Assembly: GCF_018141005.1 (NCBI RefSeq) | Contig: NZ_CP046582.1 | Span: 868,001 to 932,000 of the forward strand | DNA length: 64,000 bases | Direction: 5' to 3' | DNA from: Erwinia sp. E602 | GTDB lineage: Bacteria; Pseudomonadota; Gammaproteobacteria; Enterobacterales; Enterobacteriaceae | Shown: positions 1 to 8,845 of the stretch, one piece after another | Layout of the letters: each line of letters begins with the position of its first letter | Numbering within the stretch: position 1 is the stretch's first letter | Position numbers and translations under genes: made by a program | The notes under the pieces: generated by a model | Database searches by the model: none | The model's input: only the letters and a program-made list of their open reading frames with translations | What the model was told of the DNA's origin: nothing

Positions 1-177
1 GGGCTGGTGCCGGGTGGCGTCCAGCGCGGCCACGTCCAGCGTCAGCTGCCCCTGCAGATAGCTGACCCGGTCAGCGCCGGTGGCGGTGACCAGCGCCCAC
101 TCTTCCAGTGAAATCAACGTGAGCGGCAGCTGGGATGCGGGCTGCAGCGGGCCCGGCGGGAAAGTAAGACTCGACAT
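1..177 (-). CDS. ygfZ: tRNA-modifying protein YgfZ (N-terminal part, cut by window edge)
   Basis: Only the first 59 codons are present. The reading (MSSLTFPPG, then [21 protein letters not shown] and [10 protein letters not shown]) matches the start of E. coli YgfZ, a folate-binding protein that supports Fe-S-dependent tRNA modification such as MiaB action. I chose the ATG at 177 because an AGGA lies 7-8 nt upstream and the length then matches E. coli. An in-frame ATG at 222 would add 15 residues and has a poorer ribosome site. The gene is divergent from sdhE, as in E. coli. Confidence 0.9.
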   Translation of the reverse strand, partial: MSSLTFPPGPLQPASQLPLTLISLEEWALVTATGADRVSYLQGQLTLDVAALDATRHQP

Positions 178-403
178 GGTGCCATCCTGATTCAGCGAAA
201 ATGAGGTAAAGTTGCTGTTCATGTTAAAAGAGCCGTCCTGCTTTGCAACCTGTTTCCTGAAGAAGCGGCACAAATCGCGTGATAACCCTGCAACCGTTGT
301 TGCTGATTTGCGGGCGGGTACTCAGGCTGTGTACTGGGGCATCAACAGCGGCGGCAAAACGGGTTACACTGTGCGCCTGGTTGATTAAACGACGTTGAGA
401 CAC

Positions 404-670
404 ATGGATATTAGTAATAAATCACGTATTCACTGGGCGTGCCGTCGCGGCATGCGTGAACTGGATATGGCAATTATGCCGTTCTTCCAGCATGAGTTTG
501 ACTCCTTAACAGATGCCGATAAGCAGGTGTTTGTACAACTCCTGAAAAGTGATGACCCCGACCTGTTCAACTGGTTGATGAACCACGGTGAACCCGCTGA
601 CCCGGAACTGAAACGCATGGTGTTACTGATCCAGCAGCGGAACCAGCAACGTGGCCCGGTGGCAATCTGA
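404..670 (+). CDS. sdhE: FAD assembly factor SdhE
   Basis: 88 residues, the same length as E. coli SdhE (YgfY). It assists covalent flavinylation of succinate dehydrogenase SdhA and fumarate reductase FrdA in the cytoplasm. The family signature [13 protein letters not shown] near the N-terminus (the RGxxE motif) and [14 protein letters not shown] are intact. A TTG at 395 would add MRH, but the ATG at 404 gives the conserved start [11 protein letters not shown]. The 3' end overlaps cptA by 20 bp, so the two are translationally linked. Confidence 0.96.
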   Translation: MDISNKSRIHWACRRGMRELDMAIMPFFQHEFDSLTDADKQVFVQLLKSDDPDLFNWLMNHGEPADPELKRMVLLIQQRNQQRGPVAI

Positions 671-1058
671 GTTACGGCTCTCGCGCTGCGCCTGCCGCCT
701 CTCTCTGCTGCTGCACGGCGCGGTGCTGATGTCGTTGCTGCTGGCCCACTGGCCTGCATCGGTTACGCCATGGTGGGGGGTGTTACTGGCGCTGACGCTG
801 CTGGAAAGCGTGCGTAGCCAGCGCCGTATCCGCCGTCGAACGGGGTACCTCAGTTGGTCACTGGGCAGGCAGCTGCGCTGGCGTGAACAGCGCTGGCACC
901 TGCAGCGGCCCCCCTGGCTCACGCCGTGGGCGATCCTGCTGACGTTGCGTAACGCACGCGGGAAGCGTGAACGGCTGTGGCTGTTTGCCGATGCCATGCC
1001 GCCGGCGGCATGGCGATTATTGCGTCAGCGGCTGCTGATGCCTGAAGGAGACGTGTAA
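651..1058 (+). CDS. cptA: CptA/YgfX family inner-membrane protein
   Basis: 135 residues starting at GTG 651 inside sdhE. The start ([11 protein letters not shown]) aligns with E. coli YgfX/CptA (VVLWQSDLR). Two membrane segments lie near residues 15-50, followed by a basic SQRRIRRR stretch and a cytoplasmic tail. In E. coli the protein has been described as a toxin acting on FtsZ/MreB and as a partner of SdhE; the exact role is debated. Its stop overlaps the creB start (TAATG), joining creBC to this transcript. That coupling is not the E. coli arrangement. Confidence 0.88.
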   Translation: MARWQSELRLSRCACRLSLLLHGAVLMSLLLAHWPASVTPWWGVLLALTLLESVRSQRRIRRRTGYLSWSLGRQLRWREQRWHLQRPPWLTPWAILLTLRNARGKRERLWLFADAMPPAAWRLLRQRLLMPEGDV

Positions 1059-1750
1059 TGTCCGGCGCCACGGTCTGGCTGGTGGAGGATGAAGCCAGTA
1101 TTGCCGATACCCTGATTTATATGCTGCAGCTGGAGGGCTTTACCACCCGCTGGTTTGCCCGCGGCCTGCCGCTGCTGGATGCGCTGGCTGACGGCCCGCC
1201 GGACCTGGCGATCCTCGACGTCGGCCTGCCGGATATCAGCGGCTTTGAGCTGTGCCGCCAGCTGCTGGCCCGTCAGCCCGATCTGCCGGTACTGTTCCTT
1301 ACCGCCCGTAGCGAGGAGCTCGATCGCCTGCTCGGGCTGGAAATTGGCGCGGATGACTACGTGGCTAAGCCCTTTTCACCGCGTGAAGTCTGCGCACGGG
1401 TGCGTACCCTGCTGAAGCGTCTGCAGAAGCAGCAGCGCATTGCGGCATCGTCGCTGCAGTCGATCGGCCGTTTCACCCTCGATGATGAAGCCGCGCGCAT
1501 TACGTGGTGCCGGCAGCCGCTGCCGCTGACGCGCTACGAGTATCTGCTGCTGAAGACCCTGCTGCACTCCCCCAACCGGGTATTCTCACGCCAGCAGCTG
1601 ATGGCGCAGGTGTGGACTGATGCCGAAGAGAGCCTTGAGCGCACCGTGGATACCCATATTAAAACTCTGCGCGCCAAGCTGCGGGAGATTGACGAGGCAG
1701 CAGTGCTGATAACCCATCGCGGACTCGGCTACAGCCTGGCGGTAGGGTGA
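1058..1750 (+). CDS. creB: Response regulator CreB
   Basis: 230 residues, OmpR/PhoB type. The receiver domain (about 1-120) has the acidic pair E10-D11, phospho-acceptor Asp54 in LDVGLPDISG and Lys near 104 in KPFSPRE. The DNA-binding winged helix (about 135-228) contains RTVDTHIKTLRAKL. It closely matches E. coli CreB, which is activated by CreC and by acetyl phosphate during growth on minimal medium or fermentation products. In E. coli creABCD sits near arcA. Here it follows cptA with a 1-nt overlap, and no creA is present. The end overlaps creC (TGATG). Confidence 0.96.
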   Translation: MSGATVWLVEDEASIADTLIYMLQLEGFTTRWFARGLPLLDALADGPPDLAILDVGLPDISGFELCRQLLARQPDLPVLFLTARSEELDRLLGLEIGADDYVAKPFSPREVCARVRTLLKRLQKQQRIAASSLQSIGRFTLDDEAARITWCRQPLPLTRYEYLLLKTLLHSPNRVFSRQQLMAQVWTDAEESLERTVDTHIKTLRAKLREIDEAAVLITHRGLGYSLAVG

Positions 1751-3174
1751 TGAAAATCGGCATGCGCCTGCTGCTGGGCTACTTCCTGATCGTGGCGGTG
1801 GCGGCCTGGTTTGTGCTGAATATCTTTCTGCAGGAGATTAAGCCTGGCGTGCGGCGTGCTACCGAAGGCACGCTGGTGGATACCGCTACGCTGCTGGCGC
1901 AGTTCGCCCGTGCCGATCTGCGCAGCGGCCATCCGGCGCACGGGCAGCTGGCACAGGCGTTTGCCGCGCTTGGCGACTACCCGGTAGCGGCGAATATCAG
2001 CGGCATCGTCAAGCGGCGTAACGAGTATCGGGTGTATCTGACCGACCATCGCGGCATCGTACTGTTTGACTCGGCGGGCGTGGCGCTGGGGCAGGACTAC
2101 TCGCGCTGGAATGACGTCCTGCTGACCCTGCGCGGCAAGTACGGCGCGCGCAGCACCCGCAGCGTGGCGGAAGATGAGAACAGCACGGTGATGTACGTGG
2201 CGGCTCCGGTGCGTGAGGGCGACCGCATCGTCGGCGTGCTCAGCGTCGGCAAGGCCAACAGCACCATGCTGCCGGTGATCCGCCGCAGCGAGCGCCGCGT
2301 GCTGTGGGCCGGGGCGGCGCTGCTGGGGATTGCGCTGCTGACCGGGCTGGCGTTTGTGCTGTGGATTAACCGCTCGCTGGGGCGGCTCTCGCGTTATGCT
2401 GACGCGGTCAGCGCCGGTAACACGCCGCCGCTGCCGGCGCTGAACAGCAGCGAGTTGCGCAAGCTGGCGCAGGCGCTGGAGAGCATGCGGCTGAAGCTGG
2501 AAGGCAAGCGCTACATCGAGCATTACGTCTACGCGTTGACCCACGAATTAAAGAGCCCGCTGGCGGCGATCCGCGGCGCGGCGGAGATTATCCATGAGTG
2601 CCCGCCCGCCGGGGTGATCCGCCGCTTCTCCGGCAATATCCTGCAGCAGAACCGGCGTATGCAGCGGCTGATTGACCATCTGCTGCGCCAGGCGCAACTG
2701 GAGAATGTGCCGGAGATCGTGTGCCAGCCGGTGGCGCTGCTGCCGCTGGTTGAATCACTCTGCGCCAGCCGCATCGTACAGGCGCAGGGCAAACATCTGC
2801 AGATCGATCGCGACTCGCTGCAGGGGCTGAACGTGGCCGCCGACCGGCTGCTGCTGGAGCAGGCGCTGGCAAACCTGCTGGATAACGCGCTGGATTTCAC
2901 CGCCGCCGGCGGCAGCGTGACCTTCACCGGCGGGCAGGATGCCGATGAGATCTGGCTGCAGGTGAGCGACAACGGCAGCGGCATCCCCGATTACGCCATC
3001 GGCCATATCTTTGAACGTTTCTACTCGCTGCCGCGCGACGACGGCGAGAAGAGCAGCGGGCTCGGTCTGGCCTTTGTGCGCGAGGTCGCACGCCTGCATC
3101 AGGGCAGCATCGCCCTTACCAACCGGCCGCAGGGCGGCGTCAGCGCGCTGCTGACCTTAAAAAATAGCCGCTGA
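1750..3174 (+). CDS. creC: Sensor histidine kinase CreC
   Basis: 474 residues from the ATG at 1750 (MKIGMRLLLGYF, as in E. coli); a GTG 3 nt upstream is unlikely. Order: TM1 (about 8-28), a periplasmic sensor region, TM2 (about 180-205), HAMP-like linker, HisKA with His265 in YALTHELKSPLAAI, then HATPase_c with N box LLDNALDF, G1 box DNGSGIP and G2 box SSGLGLAFV. It phosphorylates CreB. The gene overlaps creB and ends one base before the cre-tag cluster that precedes creD. Confidence 0.96.
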   Translation: MKIGMRLLLGYFLIVAVAAWFVLNIFLQEIKPGVRRATEGTLVDTATLLAQFARADLRSGHPAHGQLAQAFAALGDYPVAANISGIVKRRNEYRVYLTDHRGIVLFDSAGVALGQDYSRWNDVLLTLRGKYGARSTRSVAEDENSTVMYVAAPVREGDRIVGVLSVGKANSTMLPVIRRSERRVLWAGAALLGIALLTGLAFVLWINRSLGRLSRYADAVSAGNTPPLPALNSSELRKLAQALESMRLKLEGKRYIEHYVYALTHELKSPLAAIRGAAEIIHECPPAGVIRRFSGNILQQNRRMQRLIDHLLRQAQLENVPEIVCQPVALLPLVESLCASRIVQAQGKHLQIDRDSLQGLNVAADRLLLEQALANLLDNALDFTAAGGSVTFTGGQDADEIWLQVSDNGSGIPDYAIGHIFERFYSLPRDDGEKSSGLGLAFVREVARLHQGSIALTNRPQGGVSALLTLKNSR

Positions 3175-3175
3175 C

Positions 3176-3207
3176 TTCACCGTCCCTTCACACAACTTCA
3201 TCTTCAC
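3176..3207. promoter_or_regulatory. creD: cre-tag cluster (CreB binding sites) upstream of creD
   Basis: TTCACcgtcccTTCAC at 3176-3191 is a perfect match to the CreB tag TTCAC-N6-TTCAC. A further TTCAC lies at 3203-3207 and a near-copy TTCAT at 3197-3201. It is just past the creC stop and about 50-80 bp before the creD start, as expected for the creD promoter, the strongest known CreB target. Confidence 0.85.
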
Positions 3208-3254
3208 CCCACACGGCGGGGCTATCTTCTGCGCACTGACACAGGAGATCCCTA

Positions 3255-4607
3255 ATGATAAAGTCCGCTCTGTTCTGGAAAGTTCTTACCCTGGCAGGTT
3301 GCCTGCTGCTGCTGCTGGTGCCGCTTAGCCAGCTCAATTCACTGATTGCTGAACGCAGCGCCTGGCGCGATACGGTAGCCGACAAACTCAGCCAGAGCAC
3401 CAGCGGGCCGCAGCGCCTGCTGGGTCCGCTGATCGTGGTGCCGTACAGCATCACCCGTCTGGTCAGTGACGGTGAAAAAAACCAGCCGCAACGGCTCGAC
3501 TATCTGCGCTATTACCTGCCGGAAGAGCTGAAAATCGTCGGCGATCAGCAGGTTGAGCCGCGCACCATCGGTATCTACCAGGGGCAGGTGTGGCGCAGCG
3601 GGCTGACCGTTAACGCCCGCTTTGACCGCAGCCGGCTTAGCGATCTGCAGAAACCGGAGATCGTCATCGGCGAGCCGCGGGTGGTACTGGTGGTGGGGGA
3701 TTCACGCGGTATCAGCGCGGTCAGCGCGCTGGAGACCGGCGGCCAGCCGATCGATTTTCAGCCCGGCAGTGAGCTGGACGGTAACGGTGAAGGCCTGCAC
3801 GCCGTGCTACCGCCAGCGCTGTTGCAACAGCCGACGCTGCAACTCAGTTTCACCCTTAAGCTGCAGGGCACACAGCAGCTGCAGGTGGTGCCGCTGGGTA
3901 AAAACAGCCGCTTTGACCTGAAAAGCAACTGGCCACACCCGGGCTTTACCGGCGGCTTCCTGCCGGAACGGCGGGAGGTGAGCGCCCAGGGCTTCAGCGC
4001 CAGCTGGCAAAGCAGCTGGTTTGCCAATAACCTCAACTCACGTTTTCACGATGACGCCAGAATACAGGCGCAACTGCTACCGGCCTTTAGCGCCACGGTG
4101 GTCAACCCGGTCGATCAGTATCAGCTGACGCAGCGGGCGGTAAAATACGCCATCCTGCTGATCGGCCTGACCTTTATGACCTTCTTCCTGTTTGAAACCC
4201 TGAGCGCGCTGCGCGTGCACCCGATGCAGTACCTGCTGGTCGGGCTGTCGCTGGTGATGTTCTTCCTGGTGCTGCTGGCATTGTCCGAACATATCGGCTT
4301 TAACCTCGCCTGGCTGGCCGCCAGCCTGACCTGTGCGGCCGTGAACGGCTTCTATCTGCAGGCGATTTTAGGTGGACGGCGCGCGCTACTGTTTACCGGC
4401 GGTCTGCTGCTGCTGGACGCGGTGCTGTGGCAACTGCTGCAGTCCGAAGACAGCGCGCTGCTGCTGGGCACCGGGGTGCTGATGGTGGCGCTGGCGACGG
4501 TGATGGGGCTGACGCGGAAAATTGACTGGTACGCTCTGCGCCAGCCCGTCGCTGAGCCGCCGGCTGCGGAGGACCAGGAGGAGGGCCGTTTTCGGCTGTG
4601 GAAATAA
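3255..4607 (+). CDS. creD: Inner-membrane protein CreD
   Basis: 450 residues, typical for CreD. One N-terminal membrane helix (about 8-28), then a large periplasmic domain (about 30-295) and a block of five or six C-terminal helices (about 300-430). AGGAG lies 8 nt before the ATG. CreD is the effector of the CreBC system; it affects envelope properties and colicin E2/beta-lactam tolerance, but its biochemical activity is unknown. The upstream cre tags indicate CreB control. Confidence 0.94.
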   Translation: MIKSALFWKVLTLAGCLLLLLVPLSQLNSLIAERSAWRDTVADKLSQSTSGPQRLLGPLIVVPYSITRLVSDGEKNQPQRLDYLRYYLPEELKIVGDQQVEPRTIGIYQGQVWRSGLTVNARFDRSRLSDLQKPEIVIGEPRVVLVVGDSRGISAVSALETGGQPIDFQPGSELDGNGEGLHAVLPPALLQQPTLQLSFTLKLQGTQQLQVVPLGKNSRFDLKSNWPHPGFTGGFLPERREVSAQGFSASWQSSWFANNLNSRFHDDARIQAQLLPAFSATVVNPVDQYQLTQRAVKYAILLIGLTFMTFFLFETLSALRVHPMQYLLVGLSLVMFFLVLLALSEHIGFNLAWLAASLTCAAVNGFYLQAILGGRRALLFTGGLLLLDAVLWQLLQSEDSALLLGTGVLMVALATVMGLTRKIDWYALRQPVAEPPAAEDQEEGRFRLWK

Positions 4608-4631
4608 CCGGGCTTAACCGATCTCAATCCT

Positions 4632-4652
4632 GCGCGGTGGTAAGCACCGCGC
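4632..4652. terminator. Hairpin between convergent creD and fldB
   Basis: GCGCGGTG, loop gtaag, CACCGCGC: an 8-bp perfect GC-rich stem in the 71-bp gap between the convergent 3' ends of creD and fldB. There is no clear T-run, so terminator function is likely but not certain. Confidence 0.5.
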
Positions 4653-4678
4653 TTACCGCCCCGCAGAGCGACAGGCGA

Positions 4679-5212
4679 CTACAGCAGTTCGGCCATTTCG
4701 GTCAGGATCTGCTCGCACCACTGGGCGATGCGTTCATCGGTGAGGTCGAACTGATTCACATCGTCCAGCGCCAGGCCCACGAACTGCTGACCGTCCGCGG
4801 TCAGCGGTTTTTTACTGGTAAATTCGTAGCCTTCGAGCGGCCAGCGGCCGACAAACTGTGCGCCGCACGGAGCCAGTACGTCATGCAGCATGCCCAGCGC
4901 ATCGAGGAACCACTCGCTGTACTCGCCCTGATCGCCCATGCCGTACAGGGCAATCACCTTACCCTGAAGATTAAGGCCGGGCAGGTCGCTCCATACTGCT
5001 TCCCAGTCCTCCTGCAGTTCGCCGAAGTCCCAGGTCGGGATACCGAGGATCAGCAGGTCGTACTGCTCCATCAGCGCCGGCGAATCGTCTTTCAGATTGT
5101 GCAGGGTGACCAGATCTTCGCCGATAAAATCGCGAATTTTCTCAGCGGCCATCTCGGTGTAGCAGGTGCTGGAGCCGTAAAACAGACCAATGTTCATCTT
5201 AATCGAACTCAT
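4679..5212 (-). CDS. fldB: Flavodoxin 2 FldB
   Basis: Long-chain flavodoxin that binds FMN and carries low-potential electrons. The phosphate-binding loop is [17 protein letters not shown] near the N-terminus; the second flavin loop is [13 protein letters not shown], and [17 protein letters not shown] follows. As drawn it has 177 residues against 173 in E. coli. The ATG at 5212 is only 2 nt from AAGGAG, which is tight. The internal ATG at 5197 gives MNIGLFYG, exactly the E. coli start, but its distance to AAGGAG is 17 nt. The start is therefore uncertain. Divergent from xerD. Confidence 0.95.
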   Translation of the reverse strand: MSSIKMNIGLFYGSSTCYTEMAAEKIRDFIGEDLVTLHNLKDDSPALMEQYDLLILGIPTWDFGELQEDWEAVWSDLPGLNLQGKVIALYGMGDQGEYSEWFLDALGMLHDVLAPCGAQFVGRWPLEGYEFTSKKPLTADGQQFVGLALDDVNQFDLTDERIAQWCEQILTEMAELL

Positions 5213-5390
5213 CTCTCCTTAAAGCATGGCGGCGATTGTACCAGATTTAGTCAGGAATAAGGCATAATGGGCGACATTCAGGCGGCGGCAGACGGCATCA
5301 TTATGCTGATATTGCAGTGAAAAGCGGCGGTTCAGCGCGCACAAAACGCCACGCCTGGCGAGATAAACCGCAATATTCAGGAGCAAACCG

Positions 5391-6284
5391 GTGGAGGATA
5401 ACGATCTTGTCGAGCAGTTCCTCGATGCCTTGTGGATCGAACGCAATCTGGCGGAGAACACCGTAGCTTCCTACCGACTCGACCTGCGCTCGCTAACCGG
5501 CTGGCTGGCGCATCAGCAGCTGTCGCTGCTCAGTGTGGATGCGGTCAGTCTGCAGGGCTTTCTCGCTGAACGGCTGGAGGGCGGCTACAAGGCTACCAGC
5601 TCAGCCCGTTTGCTGAGCGCGATGCGGCGGCTGTTTCAGTACCTGTACCGCGAGTCGCTGCGCGGCGACGATCCCAGCGCACTGCTGTCGTCGCCAAAGC
5701 TGCCTCAGCGCCTGCCGAAAGATCTGTCGGAAGCGCAGGTCGAGCGGCTGCTGCAGGCCCCGTGTCTGGAGCAGCCGATTGAACTGCGGGATAAGGCGAT
5801 GCTGGAGCTGCTGTACGCCACCGGGCTGCGCGTCAGCGAACTGGTTGGGCTGACCCTCAGCGATATCAGCCTGCGTCAGGGTGTGGTACGGGTGATCGGT
5901 AAGGGCAATAAAGAGCGCCTGGTACCGATGGGCGAAGAGGCGGTGCACTGGATCGAGCAGTTTATTACCTATGGCCGCCCTATGTTGCTGAACGGCCAGC
6001 CGCTGGACGTGCTGTTTCCCAGCAACCGCGCGCAGCAGATGACCCGGCAAACTTTCTGGCATCGCATTAAACATTACGCCACACTGGCGGGTATCGACGG
6101 TGAAAAACTGTCGCCGCACGTGCTGCGCCACGCCTTCGCCACGCATCTGTTAAACCACGGGGCGGATTTACGCGTGGTACAGATGCTGCTGGGGCACAGT
6201 GATTTATCGACTACACAGATTTATACGCACGTGGCGACAGAACGCCTGCGGCAGCTGCATCAGCAGCATCACCCGCGTGCATAA
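5391..6284 (+). CDS. xerD: Site-specific tyrosine recombinase XerD
   Basis: 297 residues, GTG start with CAGGAG 6 nt upstream. With XerC and FtsK it resolves chromosome dimers at dif. N-terminal SAM-like core-binding domain (about 1-85; ERLEGGYKATSSARLLSA) and catalytic domain (about 105-290) with all active residues visible: Arg in ATGLRVSEL, Lys in GKGNKERLVP, HVLRHAF, LLGHSDLSTTQIYTHV with the nucleophilic Tyr. It starts the xerD-dsbC-recJ-prfB-lysS run, the same order as E. coli. Confidence 0.98.
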   Translation: MEDNDLVEQFLDALWIERNLAENTVASYRLDLRSLTGWLAHQQLSLLSVDAVSLQGFLAERLEGGYKATSSARLLSAMRRLFQYLYRESLRGDDPSALLSSPKLPQRLPKDLSEAQVERLLQAPCLEQPIELRDKAMLELLYATGLRVSELVGLTLSDISLRQGVVRVIGKGNKERLVPMGEEAVHWIEQFITYGRPMLLNGQPLDVLFPSNRAQQMTRQTFWHRIKHYATLAGIDGEKLSPHVLRHAFATHLLNHGADLRVVQMLLGHSDLSTTQIYTHVATERLRQLHQQHHPRA

Positions 6285-6330
6285 TTTCAGAGCACTACCG
6301 CCTGCACGGCAGGCCGGATAAGGATAGAAG

Positions 6331-7032
6331 ATGAAAAAGCACCTGTTACTCTCCCTGCTGATTGCCTCAGTCAGCGGCTTTGCGCAGGCTGACGATGCCG
6401 CCATTCAGCAGTCGCTGAAAAAACTGGGCCTGGAGCAGACCGAAATTCAGCCCTCGCCGCTGGCCGGTTTTAAAACCGTGCTGTCGGAGAGCGGCGTGCT
6501 GTACGTTACCGACGACGGTAAGCACTTTATCCAGGGGCCACTGTACGACGTCAGCGGCGCGCAGCCGGTCAACGTCACCAATAAGCTGCTGGAAGGTAAG
6601 GTCGACGCGCTGGCAAAAGAGATGATCGTGTATAAAGCGCCGAAGGAGCAGCACGTGATTACGGTGTTTACCGATATCACCTGTGGCTACTGCCGCAAGC
6701 TGCACGAACAGATGCCTGACTACAACGCGCTGGGTATCACCGTGCGTTATCTGGCCTTCCCGCGGGAAGGGCTGAACGGGCAGGTGGCGAAAGAGATGAA
6801 GTCGATCTGGTGCAGCGCCGACCCGCGCAAGGCCTTTACCGCCGCGATGAAAGGCGAGAAGGTGGCCGCTGCCGACTGCAAAATTGACATTGCGCAGCAC
6901 TACAAGCTGGGCGTGCTGTTCGGCATTCAGGGCACGCCGGCGATGCTGCTGGAAAACGGCATGATGGTGCCGGGTTATCAGGGGCCACAGGATCTGAAAA
7001 AACTGCTCGATAGCCAGAAAAACGGCGGCTGA
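6331..7032 (+). CDS. dsbC: Thiol:disulfide interchange protein DsbC
   Basis: Periplasmic disulfide isomerase/chaperone, 233 residues. Signal peptide MKKHLLLSLLIASVSGFAQA with cleavage before DDAA. Dimerisation domain about 20-80, linker, then thioredoxin fold with the active site CGYC in DITCGYCRKLHEQ and the cis-Pro in GTPAML. A second cysteine pair (WCSAD, AADC) is also conserved. It is kept reduced by DsbD. It lies 46 bp after xerD and 2 bp before recJ. Confidence 0.97.
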   Translation: MKKHLLLSLLIASVSGFAQADDAAIQQSLKKLGLEQTEIQPSPLAGFKTVLSESGVLYVTDDGKHFIQGPLYDVSGAQPVNVTNKLLEGKVDALAKEMIVYKAPKEQHVITVFTDITCGYCRKLHEQMPDYNALGITVRYLAFPREGLNGQVAKEMKSIWCSADPRKAFTAAMKGEKVAAADCKIDIAQHYKLGVLFGIQGTPAMLLENGMMVPGYQGPQDLKKLLDSQKNGG

Positions 7033-7034
7033 TT

Positions 7035-8756
7035 TTGCATAAACCTGAAACTACCCTTCGTCGCCGCCAGGCGACGGAACAGAGTGCTCTGCCTGACGAA
7101 CTGCATCCGCTGTTGCGGCGGCTGTACGCCAACCGCGACGTGCGCGAGGCCGGCGAACTGGAGCGCGGCGCCAAAAATCTGCACCCGTTTCACAGCCTGA
7201 GCGGCATCGACCGCGCCGCCGCGATCCTGCAGCAGGCGCTGGCTGACCAGCGCTGCATTATGATCGTCGGCGACTTTGACGCGGACGGAGCCACCAGCAC
7301 CGCGCTGACGGTGCTGGCGCTGCGCGGGATGGGCGGCAGCAACGTAAAATACCTGGTGCCAAACCGTTTCGACGACGGTTACGGCCTCAGCCCGGAGGTG
7401 GTGGAGCAGGCGGCGGCGCGCGGCGCGCAGCTGATCCTCACCGTGGATAACGGCATCTCTTCCCACGCCGGCGTGGCGCTGGCGCATGAAAAAGGCATTC
7501 AGGTGGTGGTGACCGATCACCACCTGCCGGGGGAAACCCTGCCCGATGCCGACGCCATCGTGAACCCCAACCTCAGCGACTGTCAGTTCCCGTCACGGGC
7601 GCTGGCCGGCGTTGGCGTGGCCTTTTATCTGATGCTGGCGCTGCGCGCGCGCCTGCGCGACAGCGGCGTCACCACGCTGCCGAACCTGGCCGAATGGCTG
7701 GATCTGGTGGCGCTGGGCACGGTGGCGGACGTGGTGCCGCTGGACGCCAACAACCGCATTCTGGTCTGGCAGGGGCTGAGCCGCATCCGCGCCGGCAAGT
7801 GCCGACCGGGTATTCGTGCGCTGCTGGAGATCGCCAACCGCGATGCCCGCAGCCTTGCGGCCAGCGACCTCGGCTTTGCCCTCGGGCCGCGGCTGAACGC
7901 GGCCGGCCGCCTTGACGATATGTCGGTCGGTGTGGCGCTGCTGCTGAGCGAGGATCTTGCCCAGGCGCGGATGCTGGCTAACGAACTGGATGCGCTGAAC
8001 CAGACGCGGAAAGAGATTGAGCAGGGCATGCAGTCGGAGGCGCTGACGCTGTGCAACGGCCTTGAGGCCAGCAGCGAGGCGCTGCCGCTCGGCATTGCCA
8101 TGTATCATCCCGACTGGCATCAGGGGGTGGTCGGTATCCTCGCCTCACGCCTGAAAGAGCGCTTCCACCGGCCGGTGATCGCCTTCGCCCCGGCGGGTGA
8201 CGGCACGCTGAAAGGCTCCGGCCGCTCTATTCAGGGTTTCCATATGCGCGACGCACTGGAGCGGCTGGACACCCTTAACCCGGGGCTGATCGTCAAGTTT
8301 GGCGGCCACGCGATGGCCGCCGGGCTGTCGCTGGAGGAGGCCAACTTCACGGCGTTCCGCGATCGCTTTGCCGAACTGGTCGGGGACTGGCTGGATGAAG
8401 CCGCGCTGCAGGGCGTGGTGTGGAGCGACGGTGAACTGATGGCGCAGGAGCTGACGCTGCCCACCGCCGAACTGCTGCGCGAAGCCGGACCCTGGGGGCA
8501 GGCGTTCCCGGAGCCGACCTTTGACGGTAAGTTCAAACTGCTGCAGCAGCGGCTGGTCGGCGAGCGTCACCTGAAAATGATGCTGGAACCGCTCGGCGGC
8601 GGGCCGCTGCTTGACGGCATTGCCTTCAACATCGACACTGCGCTGTGGCCGGACCCGAGCGTCAAACAGGTGGAGCTGGCCTACAAGCTGGACGTTAACG
8701 AGTTTCGCGGCAATCGCAACCTGCAGCTGATCGTTGACCATCTCTGGGCGCTGTAA
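7035..8756 (+). CDS. recJ: Single-stranded-DNA-specific exonuclease RecJ
   Basis: 573 residues with TTG start (E. coli recJ also uses a non-ATG start and weak initiation). 5'-3' ssDNA exonuclease acting in RecF-pathway recombination and mismatch repair. DHH motifs: VGDFDADGATST, LTVDNGISS, VTDHHLPG, ALGTVADVVPL; DHHA1 motif GSGRSIQG and KFGGHAMAAG; C-terminal OB-fold region after about 460. It begins 2 nt after dsbC, so it is almost certainly cotranscribed and translationally limited. Slightly shorter than E. coli (577) through a gap near residue 215. Confidence 0.96.
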   Translation: MHKPETTLRRRQATEQSALPDELHPLLRRLYANRDVREAGELERGAKNLHPFHSLSGIDRAAAILQQALADQRCIMIVGDFDADGATSTALTVLALRGMGGSNVKYLVPNRFDDGYGLSPEVVEQAAARGAQLILTVDNGISSHAGVALAHEKGIQVVVTDHHLPGETLPDADAIVNPNLSDCQFPSRALAGVGVAFYLMLALRARLRDSGVTTLPNLAEWLDLVALGTVADVVPLDANNRILVWQGLSRIRAGKCRPGIRALLEIANRDARSLAASDLGFALGPRLNAAGRLDDMSVGVALLLSEDLAQARMLANELDALNQTRKEIEQGMQSEALTLCNGLEASSEALPLGIAMYHPDWHQGVVGILASRLKERFHRPVIAFAPAGDGTLKGSGRSIQGFHMRDALERLDTLNPGLIVKFGGHAMAAGLSLEEANFTAFRDRFAELVGDWLDEAALQGVVWSDGELMAQELTLPTAELLREAGPWGQAFPEPTFDGKFKLLQQRLVGERHLKMMLEPLGGGPLLDGIAFNIDTALWPDPSVKQVELAYKLDVNEFRGNRNLQLIVDHLWAL

Positions 8757-8845
8757 GCATCAGCGCTACAAACCGACCGTCGTTTCGGTTAAACTGCTTT
8801 GTTACATTCACGCCCTTTTCGATCACTACATAAGATCTCAAAATC

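Noticed and set aside
4598..5260. 220-codon plus-strand open frame over fldB
   Set aside because: Runs across a hairpin and exactly opposite flavodoxin codons; no ribosome site or homology seen.
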